64,000 nt of DNA from JAFMKE01 sp964655225. GTDB lineage: Bacteria > Bacteroidota > Bacteroidia > Chitinophagales > UBA8649. The notes beneath the pieces are model-generated. The model ran no database searches. It was not told the DNA's origin and saw only the letters and a list, made by a program, of their open reading frames with translations. Below are positions 15,972-24,604 of the stretch, piece by piece. A program made the position numbers and the translations under genes. The number at the start of each line of letters is the position of its first letter. Positions within the stretch are counted from its first letter, which is position 1. The stretch covers positions 34,807-98,806 of the forward strand of contig CAZZMB010000001.1 of the NCBI GenBank assembly GCA_964655225.1. Reading direction: 5' to 3'.

Positions 15972-17017
15972 CAACTTTCTGCATCGTAGTATATTTTGTA
16001 GAACTTGCCTTTTTCGTCACTTTGCTTCTCTATAAGGTCGTGATTGCCATGTACATATATGTGAAAGTTCTTGTCTAATTTTATCACACTTCTTAAATAA
16101 CGAGCATTTTTTTTGTAGGCATTTGGTGAAACAAAAAATTGGGTATCCAAAGCTTGCTTATTCTCTTCTACATACTCTTCCTTGTAAGCTTTAAACTCAT
16201 CGATAATCTCTTTATTGCTAAAGAATATACGGTCTTCATAATCCTCATCCTCAAATCGTTCAACACGCTTAAAATATTCCTTACTTCGGTTTAAAATACC
16301 TGCCTGCTCAAACTTTTCCAACTCAAATTCTGGACCCAATCTTTCTTTGATAAATGAAGATGTTAAATTAATGATGTTCTTCGTATTGTGATAGTCGTCG
16401 TTTTTTGCTTTTAAATTCAAAAAATCGTCTTTCCAATATTGAGCTTCGTTATTCTTGTTCCCTTTATCTACAATACAAACCTTATATCCGTCACTTTCGT
16501 CATCATTAAGTATCAAACACCCTTTGTCTAGTTTCTCAACATTAACGCCTTGTTCGTAGCCTAGTTTAATCTGCTTAGCTTCATGTTTAAACTGAAGAAA
16601 TGCATCTTTAGATTCTGATTTGAATATTCCTATAGCATCCTGCATTTGCTCGTCTATTACTAGGTCTTTGATATAAGCGATCATTAAATCTCCTGGCTTA
16701 ATATTCGGGTGACTACTTTGCTCATATAGGTGCTTCGCAATGAAAACAGATTGATTATGCAATAGCTCAGGATCTCTGAATATTGCTCTTGCAAAGTTGA
16801 ACATTGGATTCAAGGTGACATCTTCATTACTAAAGGTAAATCCATAAAATTCAGGCTCCTTAAAACTCTTAAAGAAATATTTAAAAAGTAGTTCTTTCAG
16901 TACATCATCATCTAAGGTGATTCCAGCTGTTGAAATATTGATTCCTTCATTTTCATTTTTTACACCAATGCCATGTACGGAAACATTTGCTAATTGAGCT
17001 ACTTGGAGGTTTATCAT
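15971..17017 (-). CDS. 37-kDa nucleoid-associated protein (NdpA/YejK family)
   Basis: A 348-residue member of the NA37 family (YejK/NdpA in E. coli). The N-terminus with NVSVHGIGVKNENEGI, the FTFSNEDVTLNPMFNFARAIFRDP stretch and the segment NQSVFIAKHLYEQSSHPNIKPGDLMIAYIKDL followed by AIGIFKSESKDAFLQF are the usual family anchors. The family associates with the nucleoid, but its role is poorly defined. The C-terminal half is charged and less conserved. It converges on lpdA with an 81-bp gap. Confidence 0.85.
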   Translation of the reverse strand: MINLQVAQLANVSVHGIGVKNENEGINISTAGITLDDDVLKELLFKYFFKSFKEPEFYGFTFSNEDVTLNPMFNFARAIFRDPELLHNQSVFIAKHLYEQSSHPNIKPGDLMIAYIKDLVIDEQMQDAIGIFKSESKDAFLQFKHEAKQIKLGYEQGVNVEKLDKGCLILNDDESDGYKVCIVDKGNKNNEAQYWKDDFLNLKAKNDDYHNTKNIINLTSSFIKERLGPEFELEKFEQAGILNRSKEYFKRVERFEDEDYEDRIFFSNKEIIDEFKAYKEEYVEENKQALDTQFFVSPNAYKKNARYLRSVIKLDKNFHIYVHGNHDLIEKQSDEKGKFYKIYYDAES

Positions 17018-17072
17018 AGGTTTATTTTAGGAGCGTAAAATTAGAACTAATTCTAGCAAGAATGGCAGGATT

Positions 17073-17765
17073 TCAAATCCCTCTTTCCACAATTTCTAAG
17101 CCTCTTTGGAAATCGATCGAGTAGGGGGCACTAATCTGAATCACTTTATTGCTGAGTGGGTGCGGGAATTCCAGTTGCTTGGCATGAAGCATCATAGTGT
17201 CTAGCTTAAATACATCTTTCCAATACTTGTTTTGTTTATTACATCCATGGGGGCGATCGCCAATTATAGGGTGCATGAGGTGGGCCATATGCTTCCTCAG
17301 TTGGTGATAACGTCCGGTTTGGGGGTAAAGCTCTACTAAGGAATACCTCGAAGTAGGAAACATACCTAAATCGATGCATATTTCGAATTGATTTAAGACT
17401 TTATACCGAGTTATTGCATCTTGTTTTTTTCCCTTTAAGTTGGTTAAAGTATAATTAATTTCTCCTTCAGGCTCCAGATAACCGCGGACAATAGCATGAT
17501 ACGTCTTTTTAACTTGATCATTGGCAAACAACATTTGACTTGGTCCATCCAATTCTTTTTGTAAAGAAAAGAGCAATATGCCACTGGTCTTTTTATCTAA
17601 GCGATGCGCTGGATATACTTTTTGTCCAATTTGATCGCGTAATAATTGCAGGGCAAATTGTTCATCATTACGATGTATTTTAGACGAATGTACAGCAAGG
17701 CCATGTGGTTTGTTAACCGCTATGATTGCTTCATCTCTGTATAGTATGTTAAAACTTTCAGGCAT
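17073..17765 (-). CDS. truC: tRNA pseudouridine(65) synthase TruC-like (RluA family)
   Basis: RluA-family pseudouridine synthase of 230 residues without an S4 domain, the size of TruC, which modifies U65 in some tRNAs. ILYRDEAIIAVNKPHGLAVH opens the fold; YPAHRLDKKTSGILLFSL (51-68) holds the catalytic Asp57; YSLVELYPQTGRYHQLRKHMAHLMHPIIGD gives the remaining core motifs. The start ATG shares one base with the stop of the upstream aminotransferase gene (TAATG). TruC rather than RluA is chosen on length and context; target specificity is not proven. Confidence 0.85.
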   Translation of the reverse strand: MPESFNILYRDEAIIAVNKPHGLAVHSSKIHRNDEQFALQLLRDQIGQKVYPAHRLDKKTSGILLFSLQKELDGPSQMLFANDQVKKTYHAIVRGYLEPEGEINYTLTNLKGKKQDAITRYKVLNQFEICIDLGMFPTSRYSLVELYPQTGRYHQLRKHMAHLMHPIIGDRPHGCNKQNKYWKDVFKLDTMMLHAKQLEFPHPLSNKVIQISAPYSIDFQRGLEIVERGI

Positions 17766-18934
17766 TATTTCAGGTATTTTCCCTCACTCTTTAAAGCGGT
17801 GAGGCTTTCATATAAGTACGCCAATTCTTTCTCTTGATTATAGGCTTGAAAAGAGATGCGGATGAAAAAATCCTTCGCTCTATTAGTGATAGGAATTTCA
17901 ATTTTATATTGATTGTACAATACTTCTTTCAACTCGAATGGAAGTGGTGTGGAGATCGGTACACTACAGATTTGTCCTAGAAAATCATTGTTTACTGGAC
18001 AGATAGGCTTAGTTTCTAGTAAATTACAAAACAATGGATACCAGCGATGTAAGATCTCTTTTGCTTCCTGAGTCTTTTGCTTCCATTGCTGCTTTTCCCA
18101 AAAATCAGCAAGTGAAGGAAGACATAAGAATGCGGATGAATCTCGTGTGCCTGTATATTCATGATAGTCCAAAAATTGACTATGACTGGGAAATTCACTC
18201 GCATAGCCCCAGGACACGATTAACGGATCAAGAAGGTCTTGGTTCTGCTTTTTAACATGAAGAAATGAACATCCCTTTGGGGCCAAATACCATTTATGCA
18301 ATGCGCCAGTATAATAGTCTGCATTTAACAGATCTAAATTCAATGGAATATGACCGGGAACATGTGCTCCATCAATGAGGGTTGTTATGCCCAGAATATT
18401 TGCCTTTTCACAAATCTCCTTAACTGGAAGTATTAGCGCGGTAGCACTAGTTATATGGCTGATGAAAATCACTTTTGTTCTTGGGGTTAATCCCGACCAA
18501 AAGCGTTCTAAGAAATCCTCTTTTGAGCTTATGGGAAGAGGAATGTGTTGCCGAATATATTTAGCTCCGGTTTGCTTACATCTAAAATCCCATGTTTTAT
18601 CCATAGCGCCGTATTCCAGATCCGTACTTAATATCTCATCTCCAGCTTCCAGTTTTAAACTTTTTATTACTGTGTTAAAGGCGGTGGAAGGATTTGGGGT
18701 TAAAAAGAAATCATCCACTGAACAATGAAATTTTTCAGCAAATACTTCTTTGGATCTTCTGTAAGCTTCAATTCCTGTCTTAGTGATAAACTGAATAGGC
18801 TCTTGTTCTAATTTCACTTGCCATTGCTGATAATCTTGAAAGACAGGAAGAGGGCAAGCACCAAATGAACCATGGTTTAAGAAAGTGATTCTAGGATTTA
18901 ACTGAAAAAGTTCTTTAAGTTCCGATGTTGACAT
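17765..18934 (-). CDS. Aminotransferase class V-fold PLP enzyme (isopenicillin-N-epimerase-like)
   Basis: A 389-residue fold-type I PLP enzyme. FLNHGSFGACPLPV (18-31) is the opening motif of the isopenicillin-N-epimerase-like subgroup; LIDGAHVPGHIPL (186-198) carries the cofactor-binding Asp188, and GALHKWYLAPKGCSFL (210-225) the Schiff-base Lys214. Members act as epimerases, lyases or desulfurases, and the substrate cannot be told here; it lacks the active-site cysteine loop of the IscS enzyme elsewhere in this window. Coupled to truC by a one-base overlap. Confidence 0.85.
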   Translation of the reverse strand: MSTSELKELFQLNPRITFLNHGSFGACPLPVFQDYQQWQVKLEQEPIQFITKTGIEAYRRSKEVFAEKFHCSVDDFFLTPNPSTAFNTVIKSLKLEAGDEILSTDLEYGAMDKTWDFRCKQTGAKYIRQHIPLPISSKEDFLERFWSGLTPRTKVIFISHITSATALILPVKEICEKANILGITTLIDGAHVPGHIPLNLDLLNADYYTGALHKWYLAPKGCSFLHVKKQNQDLLDPLIVSWGYASEFPSHSQFLDYHEYTGTRDSSAFLCLPSLADFWEKQQWKQKTQEAKEILHRWYPLFCNLLETKPICPVNNDFLGQICSVPISTPLPFELKEVLYNQYKIEIPITNRAKDFFIRISFQAYNQEKELAYLYESLTALKSEGKYLK

Positions 18935-18986
18935 TATGAATTACTTAGTTTAAGCATTAAATTTATATAAATTAACTTAGAGTATA

Positions 18987-19070
18987 ATGATAGAACAGTT
19001 ATTCAACTTCATTTCAAAGCAACAAGAAATTTTGGTGCTTGGAGTTTTATTATTGTTTTCAAGTATTTAA
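18987..19070 (+). CDS. Possible 27-residue membrane microprotein
   Basis: A short ORF, MIEQLFNFISKQQEILVLGV then LLLFSSI, with a polar N-terminus and one hydrophobic segment, lies alone in the 220-bp gap between the divergent class V aminotransferase and aldehyde dehydrogenase genes. TAACTTAG, one mismatch from the -7 box, precedes it by 6 bp. It could be chance; an ORF this short has no statistical support. Confidence 0.2.
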   Translation: MIEQLFNFISKQQEILVLGVLLLFSSI

Positions 19071-19154
19071 AGTTATTTTCAATATGTAATAATAGCCATA
19101 ATAGTCTGAAAAATAAAAAATTAGATAAATTTATAGTAATTTCACTTTAAGCAT

Positions 19155-20507
19155 ATGTTTACCAGTTTGAATCCATATAACAATGAAGTTTTAGCTTCCT
19201 ATGAAGTGATTAGTTCAAGACAAATGCATCATAAAGTAGATGTATCTGACAAGGCTTTTCGATCATGGAAAATGGTCAGTCTTGCTGAGCGATTAAGTTT
19301 ATTGAAAAGGCTTGCGGACATTTTACGCAAGCATCAAGAATCCTATGCGCTTATGATTACACAAGAAATGGGTAAACCTATTTATGAGTCAAGGGCAGAA
19401 ATTGCTAAATGTGTCTGGGTATGTGATTATTATGCGGCTAATTCGGTAGAATTCTTGGCAGACAAGCGTATTGCAACGGATGCCTCGAAAAGTTATGTTC
19501 GAATTGAACCTATAGGCATTATTTTGGCTATTATGCCATGGAATTTTCCGTTTTGGCAAGTATTTCGATTTGCAGTACCCACGCTAAGTGTAGGGAATAC
19601 AGTCATGCTTAAACATGCACCTAATGTAATGGGATGTGCTTTTTTGATTGAAGATATTTTCCGAAAGGCGGGTTATTCTGAAAGTGTTTTTCAGACTTTG
19701 GCTGTGTCCCATGAGCAAACAGAAGAATTGTTATCTAGAGAGGAGGTAAGAGCGGTTAGTTTAACGGGGAGTGAGCAGGCAGGAACTGCTATTGCTCAAA
19801 TTGCCGGGAAAAATCTAAAGAAATGCGTACTCGAATTGGGTGGGAATAATGCATTTATAGTTCTACATGATGCCGATTTGGAATTAACCATTCGAACAGC
19901 GGTAAAAGCACGTATGTTGAATTCAGGGCAAAGTTGTATTGCTGCCAAGCGCTTCATCGTGGTTGAAGCGATTTACGATGAATTTGTCCTTGGATTTAAA
20001 AATGCGCTTAAACAGCTTAAATATGGTGATCCTATGGATGAATCGACTGATTATGGTCCTCTAGCTAGGCGTGACTTAGCGGAAGAATTACAAGATCAGT
20101 TGAAAAAATCTATTGCAAAAGGAGCCAAATTGGAGCTTGGCGGATTGCAGGTAGAGGCCATGCATGAATTGACTTTAATTACAGGAGTGAAGCCGGGGAT
20201 GCCTGCTTTTGATGAAGAAACATTTGGTCCCTTGGTTGCTGTAATTCAAGCTAAAGATGAGCATGAGGCTATTCAATTAGCAAGTCGCACTAAGTTTGGA
20301 TTAGGCTTAAGTATTTTTTCAAATGATACCAAGCGGGCAGAGGCTTTAGTCCCTTTGTTTGAAGATGGAGCAGTATTTATAAATGATTTAGTTAAATCTG
20401 ATCCTCGTTTACCTTTTGGAGGGACTAAACTTTCTGGCTACGGTCGAGAGCTATCAAAAGAAGGAATATTAGAATTTGTGAACAAGAAGACGGTTTATAT
20501 TAAATAA
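19155..20507 (+). CDS. NAD(P)-dependent aldehyde dehydrogenase, succinate-semialdehyde type
   Basis: A 450-residue aldehyde dehydrogenase. PWNFP (128-132), SLTGSEQAG (202-210), the general-base Glu227 in VLELGGNN and the nucleophile Cys261 in NSGQSCIAAKRFIV are all present. The short N-terminus beginning with SLNPYNNEVL and the motif GQSCIAAKRF are typical of the short succinate-semialdehyde dehydrogenase group (Sad/GabD2-like), which oxidises the aldehyde to succinate. Substrate remains inference. It ends before a bidirectional terminator shared with the FKBP gene. Confidence 0.87.
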   Translation: MFTSLNPYNNEVLASYEVISSRQMHHKVDVSDKAFRSWKMVSLAERLSLLKRLADILRKHQESYALMITQEMGKPIYESRAEIAKCVWVCDYYAANSVEFLADKRIATDASKSYVRIEPIGIILAIMPWNFPFWQVFRFAVPTLSVGNTVMLKHAPNVMGCAFLIEDIFRKAGYSESVFQTLAVSHEQTEELLSREEVRAVSLTGSEQAGTAIAQIAGKNLKKCVLELGGNNAFIVLHDADLELTIRTAVKARMLNSGQSCIAAKRFIVVEAIYDEFVLGFKNALKQLKYGDPMDESTDYGPLARRDLAEELQDQLKKSIAKGAKLELGGLQVEAMHELTLITGVKPGMPAFDEETFGPLVAVIQAKDEHEAIQLASRTKFGLGLSIFSNDTKRAEALVPLFEDGAVFINDLVKSDPRLPFGGTKLSGYGRELSKEGILEFVNKKTVYIK

Positions 20508-20563
20508 ATGTCTGAGCTTATAAAACTCATGTTAGTGAATTACCGAGAGATACTATTTTAAAC

Positions 20564-20598
20564 AAAAAAAGCGCTTGGTTTCTTCAACCAAGCGCTTT
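20564..20598. terminator. Bidirectional terminator between the aldehyde dehydrogenase and FKBP genes
   Basis: A perfect 10-bp stem GCGCTTGGTT/AACCAAGCGC (20571-20580 with 20586-20595), 5-nt loop, preceded by A7 and followed by TTT. It serves the convergent genes on both sides and is stronger on the minus strand. Confidence 0.88.
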
Positions 20599-20620
20599 GA
20601 AGAATTAATATCTAAATGAA

Positions 20621-21052
20621 TTAACTGTTTATAGAAACTACTTCTATATCAAAAGTTAAATCCTTTCCAGCTAGTGGATGGTTGCCATCAACGAGAATAG
20701 TTTCTTCTCTGACTTCTGCAATAGTAAAGTGCATTTCTTGACCTTCTGGTGTTTGAGATACTAAAGGCATTCCAACTTCTGGCTTAATTTCAGCAGGTAA
20801 TTGACTTTTTTGAACTTCATGCATCATTTCGTCTTGACGAGGTCCATATGCTTCATTACTAGGAATATTTATTGTTTTTTTCTCACTCACTTTCATATCA
20901 ATCAATCCAGCTTCGAAACCTGGGATCAATTGTCCTTGCCCTAAAGTTAATTTCAAAGGCTCACGCTCTATCGAACTGTCAAATATTTGCCCGTCAGCTA
21001 GAGTTCCTGTGTAATGCACTTCAACGGTGTCATTGTTTTTGATTTTTGTCAT
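20621..21052 (-). CDS. FKBP-type peptidyl-prolyl isomerase (SlyD-like)
   Basis: A 143-residue FKBP of the SlyD type: VEVHYTGTLADGQIFDSSIEREPLKLTLGQGQLIPGFEAGLIDM is the first half of the fold, followed by an inserted flap of about 60 residues with IPSNEAYGPRQDE, and a final VDGNHPLAGKDLTFDIEVV strand. It catalyses proline isomerisation and has chaperone activity. No signal peptide, hence cytoplasmic. The ATG at 21052 is chosen; the longer TTG-started frame adds seven unlikely residues. There is no His-rich metal-binding tail as in E. coli SlyD. Confidence 0.9.
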   Translation of the reverse strand: MTKIKNNDTVEVHYTGTLADGQIFDSSIEREPLKLTLGQGQLIPGFEAGLIDMKVSEKKTINIPSNEAYGPRQDEMMHEVQKSQLPAEIKPEVGMPLVSQTPEGQEMHFTIAEVREETILVDGNHPLAGKDLTFDIEVVSINS

Positions 21053-21153
21053 GTTGTAATTTTTGATGCGCAAATGCGCTGTATTTGTTAATAAGCTGCA
21101 AAGGACGGGGTTTTTAAAACAAGAAACAAGTATTTAAAGCTTTTTGATAATAG

Positions 21154-22959
21154 TTATGCTTGGCTAAACTCCCGAAGCAATTCGATGAATCTTTTCCCGT
21201 ATACATCATGCTTACGTTGCCCTACACCATTGATCTCTAAGAATTCTGCTTTGTTTGTAGGTTGAACTTCAGCGATCTCTTTTAAGGTTGCATCATTGAA
21301 GACTAAATAGGCTGGTATACTTTCTTCCACAGCAATTTCCAATCGCAATAGTCTTAATTTCTCAAATAAGCTTTCATCCTGTTGTGGTTCTGTAAATTGT
21401 GTTTGCTGATTAGCTTTGGTACCTGTTTTTCGTTTGAGAACAGCTAAAGCTTTCGTCAATTTAACCGATCTTCCTTTAAACAATATCTGGTGTGAAAGAG
21501 TGGTCATTTTCAGGCTATTATGTTCGTGAAAAGCAATTTCACAATATCCTTGATTCATCATTTGAATGATATATTGTTGCCAATCCATATCAGTTAATTC
21601 TCTACCAATCCCATAGCTTTTCAAGTGATGATAACCTTTTTGAATAACACTACTACTACCTGAGCCCCTCAATACAGCGATAACCATACCCATAGGTTCT
21701 TTTTCTTCCAAACGATAAATTACGGAAAGAATTTTTTGGGCATATGCTGTCCCATCTATAAATTGTGGAGGATTTTTACAGATATCACAATTCCCGCAAT
21801 CTTTTTCTAAAATTTCACCAAAATAACTGAGTAGCGTTTTTCTCCTGCAAGTTTTTGCTTCTGCAAATTGCTTCATTCTGTCCAATTTCGCCGTTTGAAC
21901 CTTCGCATTGCTTGCACCTTGAATAAATCTTTTGAGTTGGATGATATCTGCATAACTATAAAAAAGTAGGGCAGTTGCCGCTAAACTATCTCTACCAGCT
22001 CTACCAATTTCTTGGTAATAACCTTCTATATTTTTTGGTAAATTGTAGTGAATGACCCAACGCACATTGGATTTATCGATACCCATTCCAAATGCAATAG
22101 TAGCGCATACAATTTGGGTTCGATCATAAATAAAATCTTCTTGCACTTGATTGCGCTTATCATGACTTAGACCAGCATGATAATAGCTTGCATTGATCTT
22201 AGCAGCTTTCAATTTACTTGCCAAATCCTCACAAGACTTTCTGCTTAAGCAATACACAATACCTGATTCTTGAGACTTTTGCTTAACAAAGTCTATAATT
22301 TGCTGAATGCGCTTATTAGAGGGCCTTACGTTTAAACTGATATTTTTTCGATCGAAAGAACTTAGAAAAAGCTTTGCATTTGGAATACATAATTGCTTTG
22401 CAATATCTTGCCTTGTTGCTTTGTCTGCAGTTGCAGTAAGGGCAACAATAGGGGTGTTAGGTAATTTATCTTTTAAATAGCCTAATTGTTGATATGAAGG
22501 TCTAAAATCATGTCCCCAAGAAGAAATACAATGTGCTTCATCGATGGCAACGCATGAGACGTATTCTTCGTCTAAAATATTTTTTAACAAACTGAGGCTT
22601 TCAGGTGCAACATAAAGAAGTTTTAAACTTCCATCTATTACTTGATTGATGATGGCTTCTTGTTCTTCAGCTTGCTGAGAACTGTTATAAAAGTTAGCTT
22701 CAATTCCATTCGCTTTTAAGCCATCAACTTGATCTTTCATTAAAGCAATCAATGGAGAAATAACGATGGTTAACTTAGGGAATAGTAAGGCGGGTAATTG
22801 AAAACAGATAGATTTGCCACCTCCCGTAGGCATAATGACTAAGGTATCTTCTTTCCGCAAGATGGTTTCAATAATTTCTTGTTGCTGATCCCTGAATTCT
22901 TCGTACCCAAAGTAATGTTTGAGTGCTGCGTGCATTTCTGTAGCGCTATTTTTTGACAT
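21154..22959 (-). CDS. recQ: ATP-dependent DNA helicase RecQ
   Basis: RecQ unwinds DNA 3'-5' in recombination and repair. The 601-residue protein has Walker A MPTGGGKS (43-50), the DEAH box (140-143) in AIDEAHCISSWGHDFRPSY, motif VI QEIGRAGRD, the zinc-binding cysteines around CRRKTLLSYFGEI and DCGNCDIC, an RQC winged-helix region, and a C-terminal HRDC domain (about 525-600, FNDATLKEIAEVQPTNKAEFLEINGVGQRK). Slightly short for the family but complete. Stands alone on its strand. Confidence 0.95.
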   Translation of the reverse strand: MSKNSATEMHAALKHYFGYEEFRDQQQEIIETILRKEDTLVIMPTGGGKSICFQLPALLFPKLTIVISPLIALMKDQVDGLKANGIEANFYNSSQQAEEQEAIINQVIDGSLKLLYVAPESLSLLKNILDEEYVSCVAIDEAHCISSWGHDFRPSYQQLGYLKDKLPNTPIVALTATADKATRQDIAKQLCIPNAKLFLSSFDRKNISLNVRPSNKRIQQIIDFVKQKSQESGIVYCLSRKSCEDLASKLKAAKINASYYHAGLSHDKRNQVQEDFIYDRTQIVCATIAFGMGIDKSNVRWVIHYNLPKNIEGYYQEIGRAGRDSLAATALLFYSYADIIQLKRFIQGASNAKVQTAKLDRMKQFAEAKTCRRKTLLSYFGEILEKDCGNCDICKNPPQFIDGTAYAQKILSVIYRLEEKEPMGMVIAVLRGSGSSSVIQKGYHHLKSYGIGRELTDMDWQQYIIQMMNQGYCEIAFHEHNSLKMTTLSHQILFKGRSVKLTKALAVLKRKTGTKANQQTQFTEPQQDESLFEKLRLLRLEIAVEESIPAYLVFNDATLKEIAEVQPTNKAEFLEINGVGQRKHDVYGKRFIELLREFSQA

Positions 22960-23313
22960 TTATTTTCATTGAAATGCTAATTTAGAACTTTAGGATTCAT
23001 TTATTCGTTTGATTTACGGATAAATTAAATTGTGCGTGGTATGTAAAAGTAGTTTAGTCTAATTTCATGAAGTCTAATTGTATTTTATCGAAGCCTCTAT
23101 AAATAGCTAATATAATTTCGGTCGCCATATAGTTTCGTAAACTATTGATCTGATTGCATATAGGCTAAATAGTTGTTCGATACATTAATCCTATAATTTA
23201 TATTATGTTAAATAGAGTTTGGGAAGATCCTTCCTCCTTCTCTTTTTAAAAATGGCTATTCGCAGTTGGCCTTAGTTCCATTCAATGAATCAAGCCATAT
23301 GAAAGGCTATAAC
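22960..23313. other. Non-coding stretch between recQ and the TPR gene
   Basis: AT-rich, with only ORFs of fewer than 15 codons. A small inverted repeat ATAGTTT/AAACTAT lies near 23125-23145. The recQ promoter must be here, but no exact TAnnTTTG box is seen. I recognise nothing else. Confidence 0.3.
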
Positions 23314-23348
23314 AAAAAGAGACCTAGTAAATTTTACTAGGTCTCTTT
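23314..23348 (-). terminator. Terminator after the TPR gene
   Basis: A 16-bp near-perfect palindrome, AAAGAGACCTAGTAAA with TTTACTAGGTCTCTTT (23316-23331 with 23333-23348), directly downstream of the minus-strand TPR gene; T-rich on its exit side. Confidence 0.82.
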
Positions 23349-23387
23349 CACGGATGCCAACCATCCCTAAGTTAATTAGTTTGCCTT

Positions 23388-24533
23388 TTATTTCAAGGCT
23401 GAATTAATTTTAAACAGCGCCTTTTTACTTGCTACATCATCAGGGATTAATTCTAATACTTTCTCAAAATAAGGTTTTGCCGTTAAGTACATTTCTCTGC
23501 GTTTTGCATTTAGCTCATTATACCTGGTGGTTTCATTATAACCTAAGTCATTCATTTCTTTAATGAATTTATTCGCTCCTAAAAAAAACATCGCTCCGGC
23601 GTTATATATGGCTTTATCGTTGCTAGGATTAATTTTAATAGCTTTTTCATATTCAACTATAGCCTTATTCATATTACCACTCTTATCGTAAGCATTTCCC
23701 TTTATGAAGTATAGCATATCGTTTTCAGGTTGCAATTCAATAGCTCTATCAATTTTATCAATTGCTCCTGCTATATTATCGTCTTCTATGAAGTAATTCA
23801 ATTGTTCGATAACTACTTCCGCATTCTCTGGAAATATATCAGCAGCCATGTCTAATGTCGCCATCGCTTTTTCTTTATCGCCAGTTTTTTTGTACAAACG
23901 CGATAAGAAAACGTAATTGTTTGCATCCTCCGTCATTGTTAACAAATCTTCATAAGCAGCAATTGCCTCATTCACTAGGCCTCCAGCTTCAGCGGATGCT
24001 GCAGCATTGGAAACACACCTTTCTGTTTCTACAACCAGCTCTGCGTCATTGTTTATTAGGGTTTCATTAATAGCTTTCATTGCATTGAAATCTTTGTATG
24101 CTTTTACATAATCACCATTTTGGTATGCATCAGCTCCACTATTAAAAACGTCTGATGAAATAGCTCGAATATACAACACAGCATTTTCCCTATTTCTAAA
24201 CTTTTTGTCCCCTATTGAAACGGATTTTGCAAAACTTTCAATGGCAGTCGTTAAATATGTAGGGTCAGTCTGACTTAACAGCTCATCCTTTGAAAGCGCT
24301 TGATAAATCATCCCTCTGTAGTACCAGGTTTTCCCTTGAATTCCGGTAGTTTCATGAGCAACCGCTTTGTCAATAGCTTCTTTTGCTTCGACCAAGTCCT
24401 CTCCGTTCTTGCCTAATTTATATTCTTCAAGATAATTATAAGCGGCCATTACTTTACTTCCTTGAGCAAAAGAAAATTGGACTGTGCAAACTAAACCAAT
24501 TGCAATTAAAACTATTTTTTTCATCGTATTCAT
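23388..24533 (-). CDS. Secreted or periplasmic tetratricopeptide repeat protein
   Basis: A 381-residue protein with a signal peptide (MKKIVLIAIGLVCTVQFSFAQ) and several TPR units, for example GAIDKIDRAIELQPENDMLYFIKGNAYDKSGNMNKAIVEYEKAIKINPSNDKAIYNAGAMFF (about 255-315). TPRs mediate protein-protein contacts, in Bacteroidota often in the periplasm. No enzyme domain. A very good promoter with -33 and -7 elements lies just upstream, overlapping the spacer after gyrA. Specific role unknown. Confidence 0.85.
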   Translation of the reverse strand: MNTMKKIVLIAIGLVCTVQFSFAQGSKVMAAYNYLEEYKLGKNGEDLVEAKEAIDKAVAHETTGIQGKTWYYRGMIYQALSKDELLSQTDPTYLTTAIESFAKSVSIGDKKFRNRENAVLYIRAISSDVFNSGADAYQNGDYVKAYKDFNAMKAINETLINNDAELVVETERCVSNAAASAEAGGLVNEAIAAYEDLLTMTEDANNYVFLSRLYKKTGDKEKAMATLDMAADIFPENAEVVIEQLNYFIEDDNIAGAIDKIDRAIELQPENDMLYFIKGNAYDKSGNMNKAIVEYEKAIKINPSNDKAIYNAGAMFFLGANKFIKEMNDLGYNETTRYNELNAKRREMYLTAKPYFEKVLELIPDDVASKKALFKINSALK

Positions 24534-24568
24534 TTTTTGTTCAATTAAATATCTTACAATTTTTTTGC

Positions 24569-24598
24569 CAAAAATATATTTTTACAAATCCTTAACAA
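24569..24598 (-). promoter_or_regulatory. Promoter for the TPR gene: TTG-N19-TATTTTTG
   Basis: On the minus strand TTG (24596-24598), a 19-bp spacer and TATTTTTG (24569-24576) match the two-part Bacteroidota promoter closely. It sits within 40 bp of the gyrA stop, so the TPR gene need not rely on gyrA read-through. Confidence 0.7.
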
Positions 24599-24604
24599 TT
24601 GATT

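Noticed and set aside
21061..21082. GCGCAAATGCGC palindrome upstream of the FKBP gene as an operator
   Set aside because: Only 5 bp per arm, in the leader near the start; too short to claim without conservation data.
23302..23343. 13-codon basic ORF (MKGYNKKRPSKFY)
   Set aside because: It lies within the terminator hairpin of the TPR gene and has no independent support.
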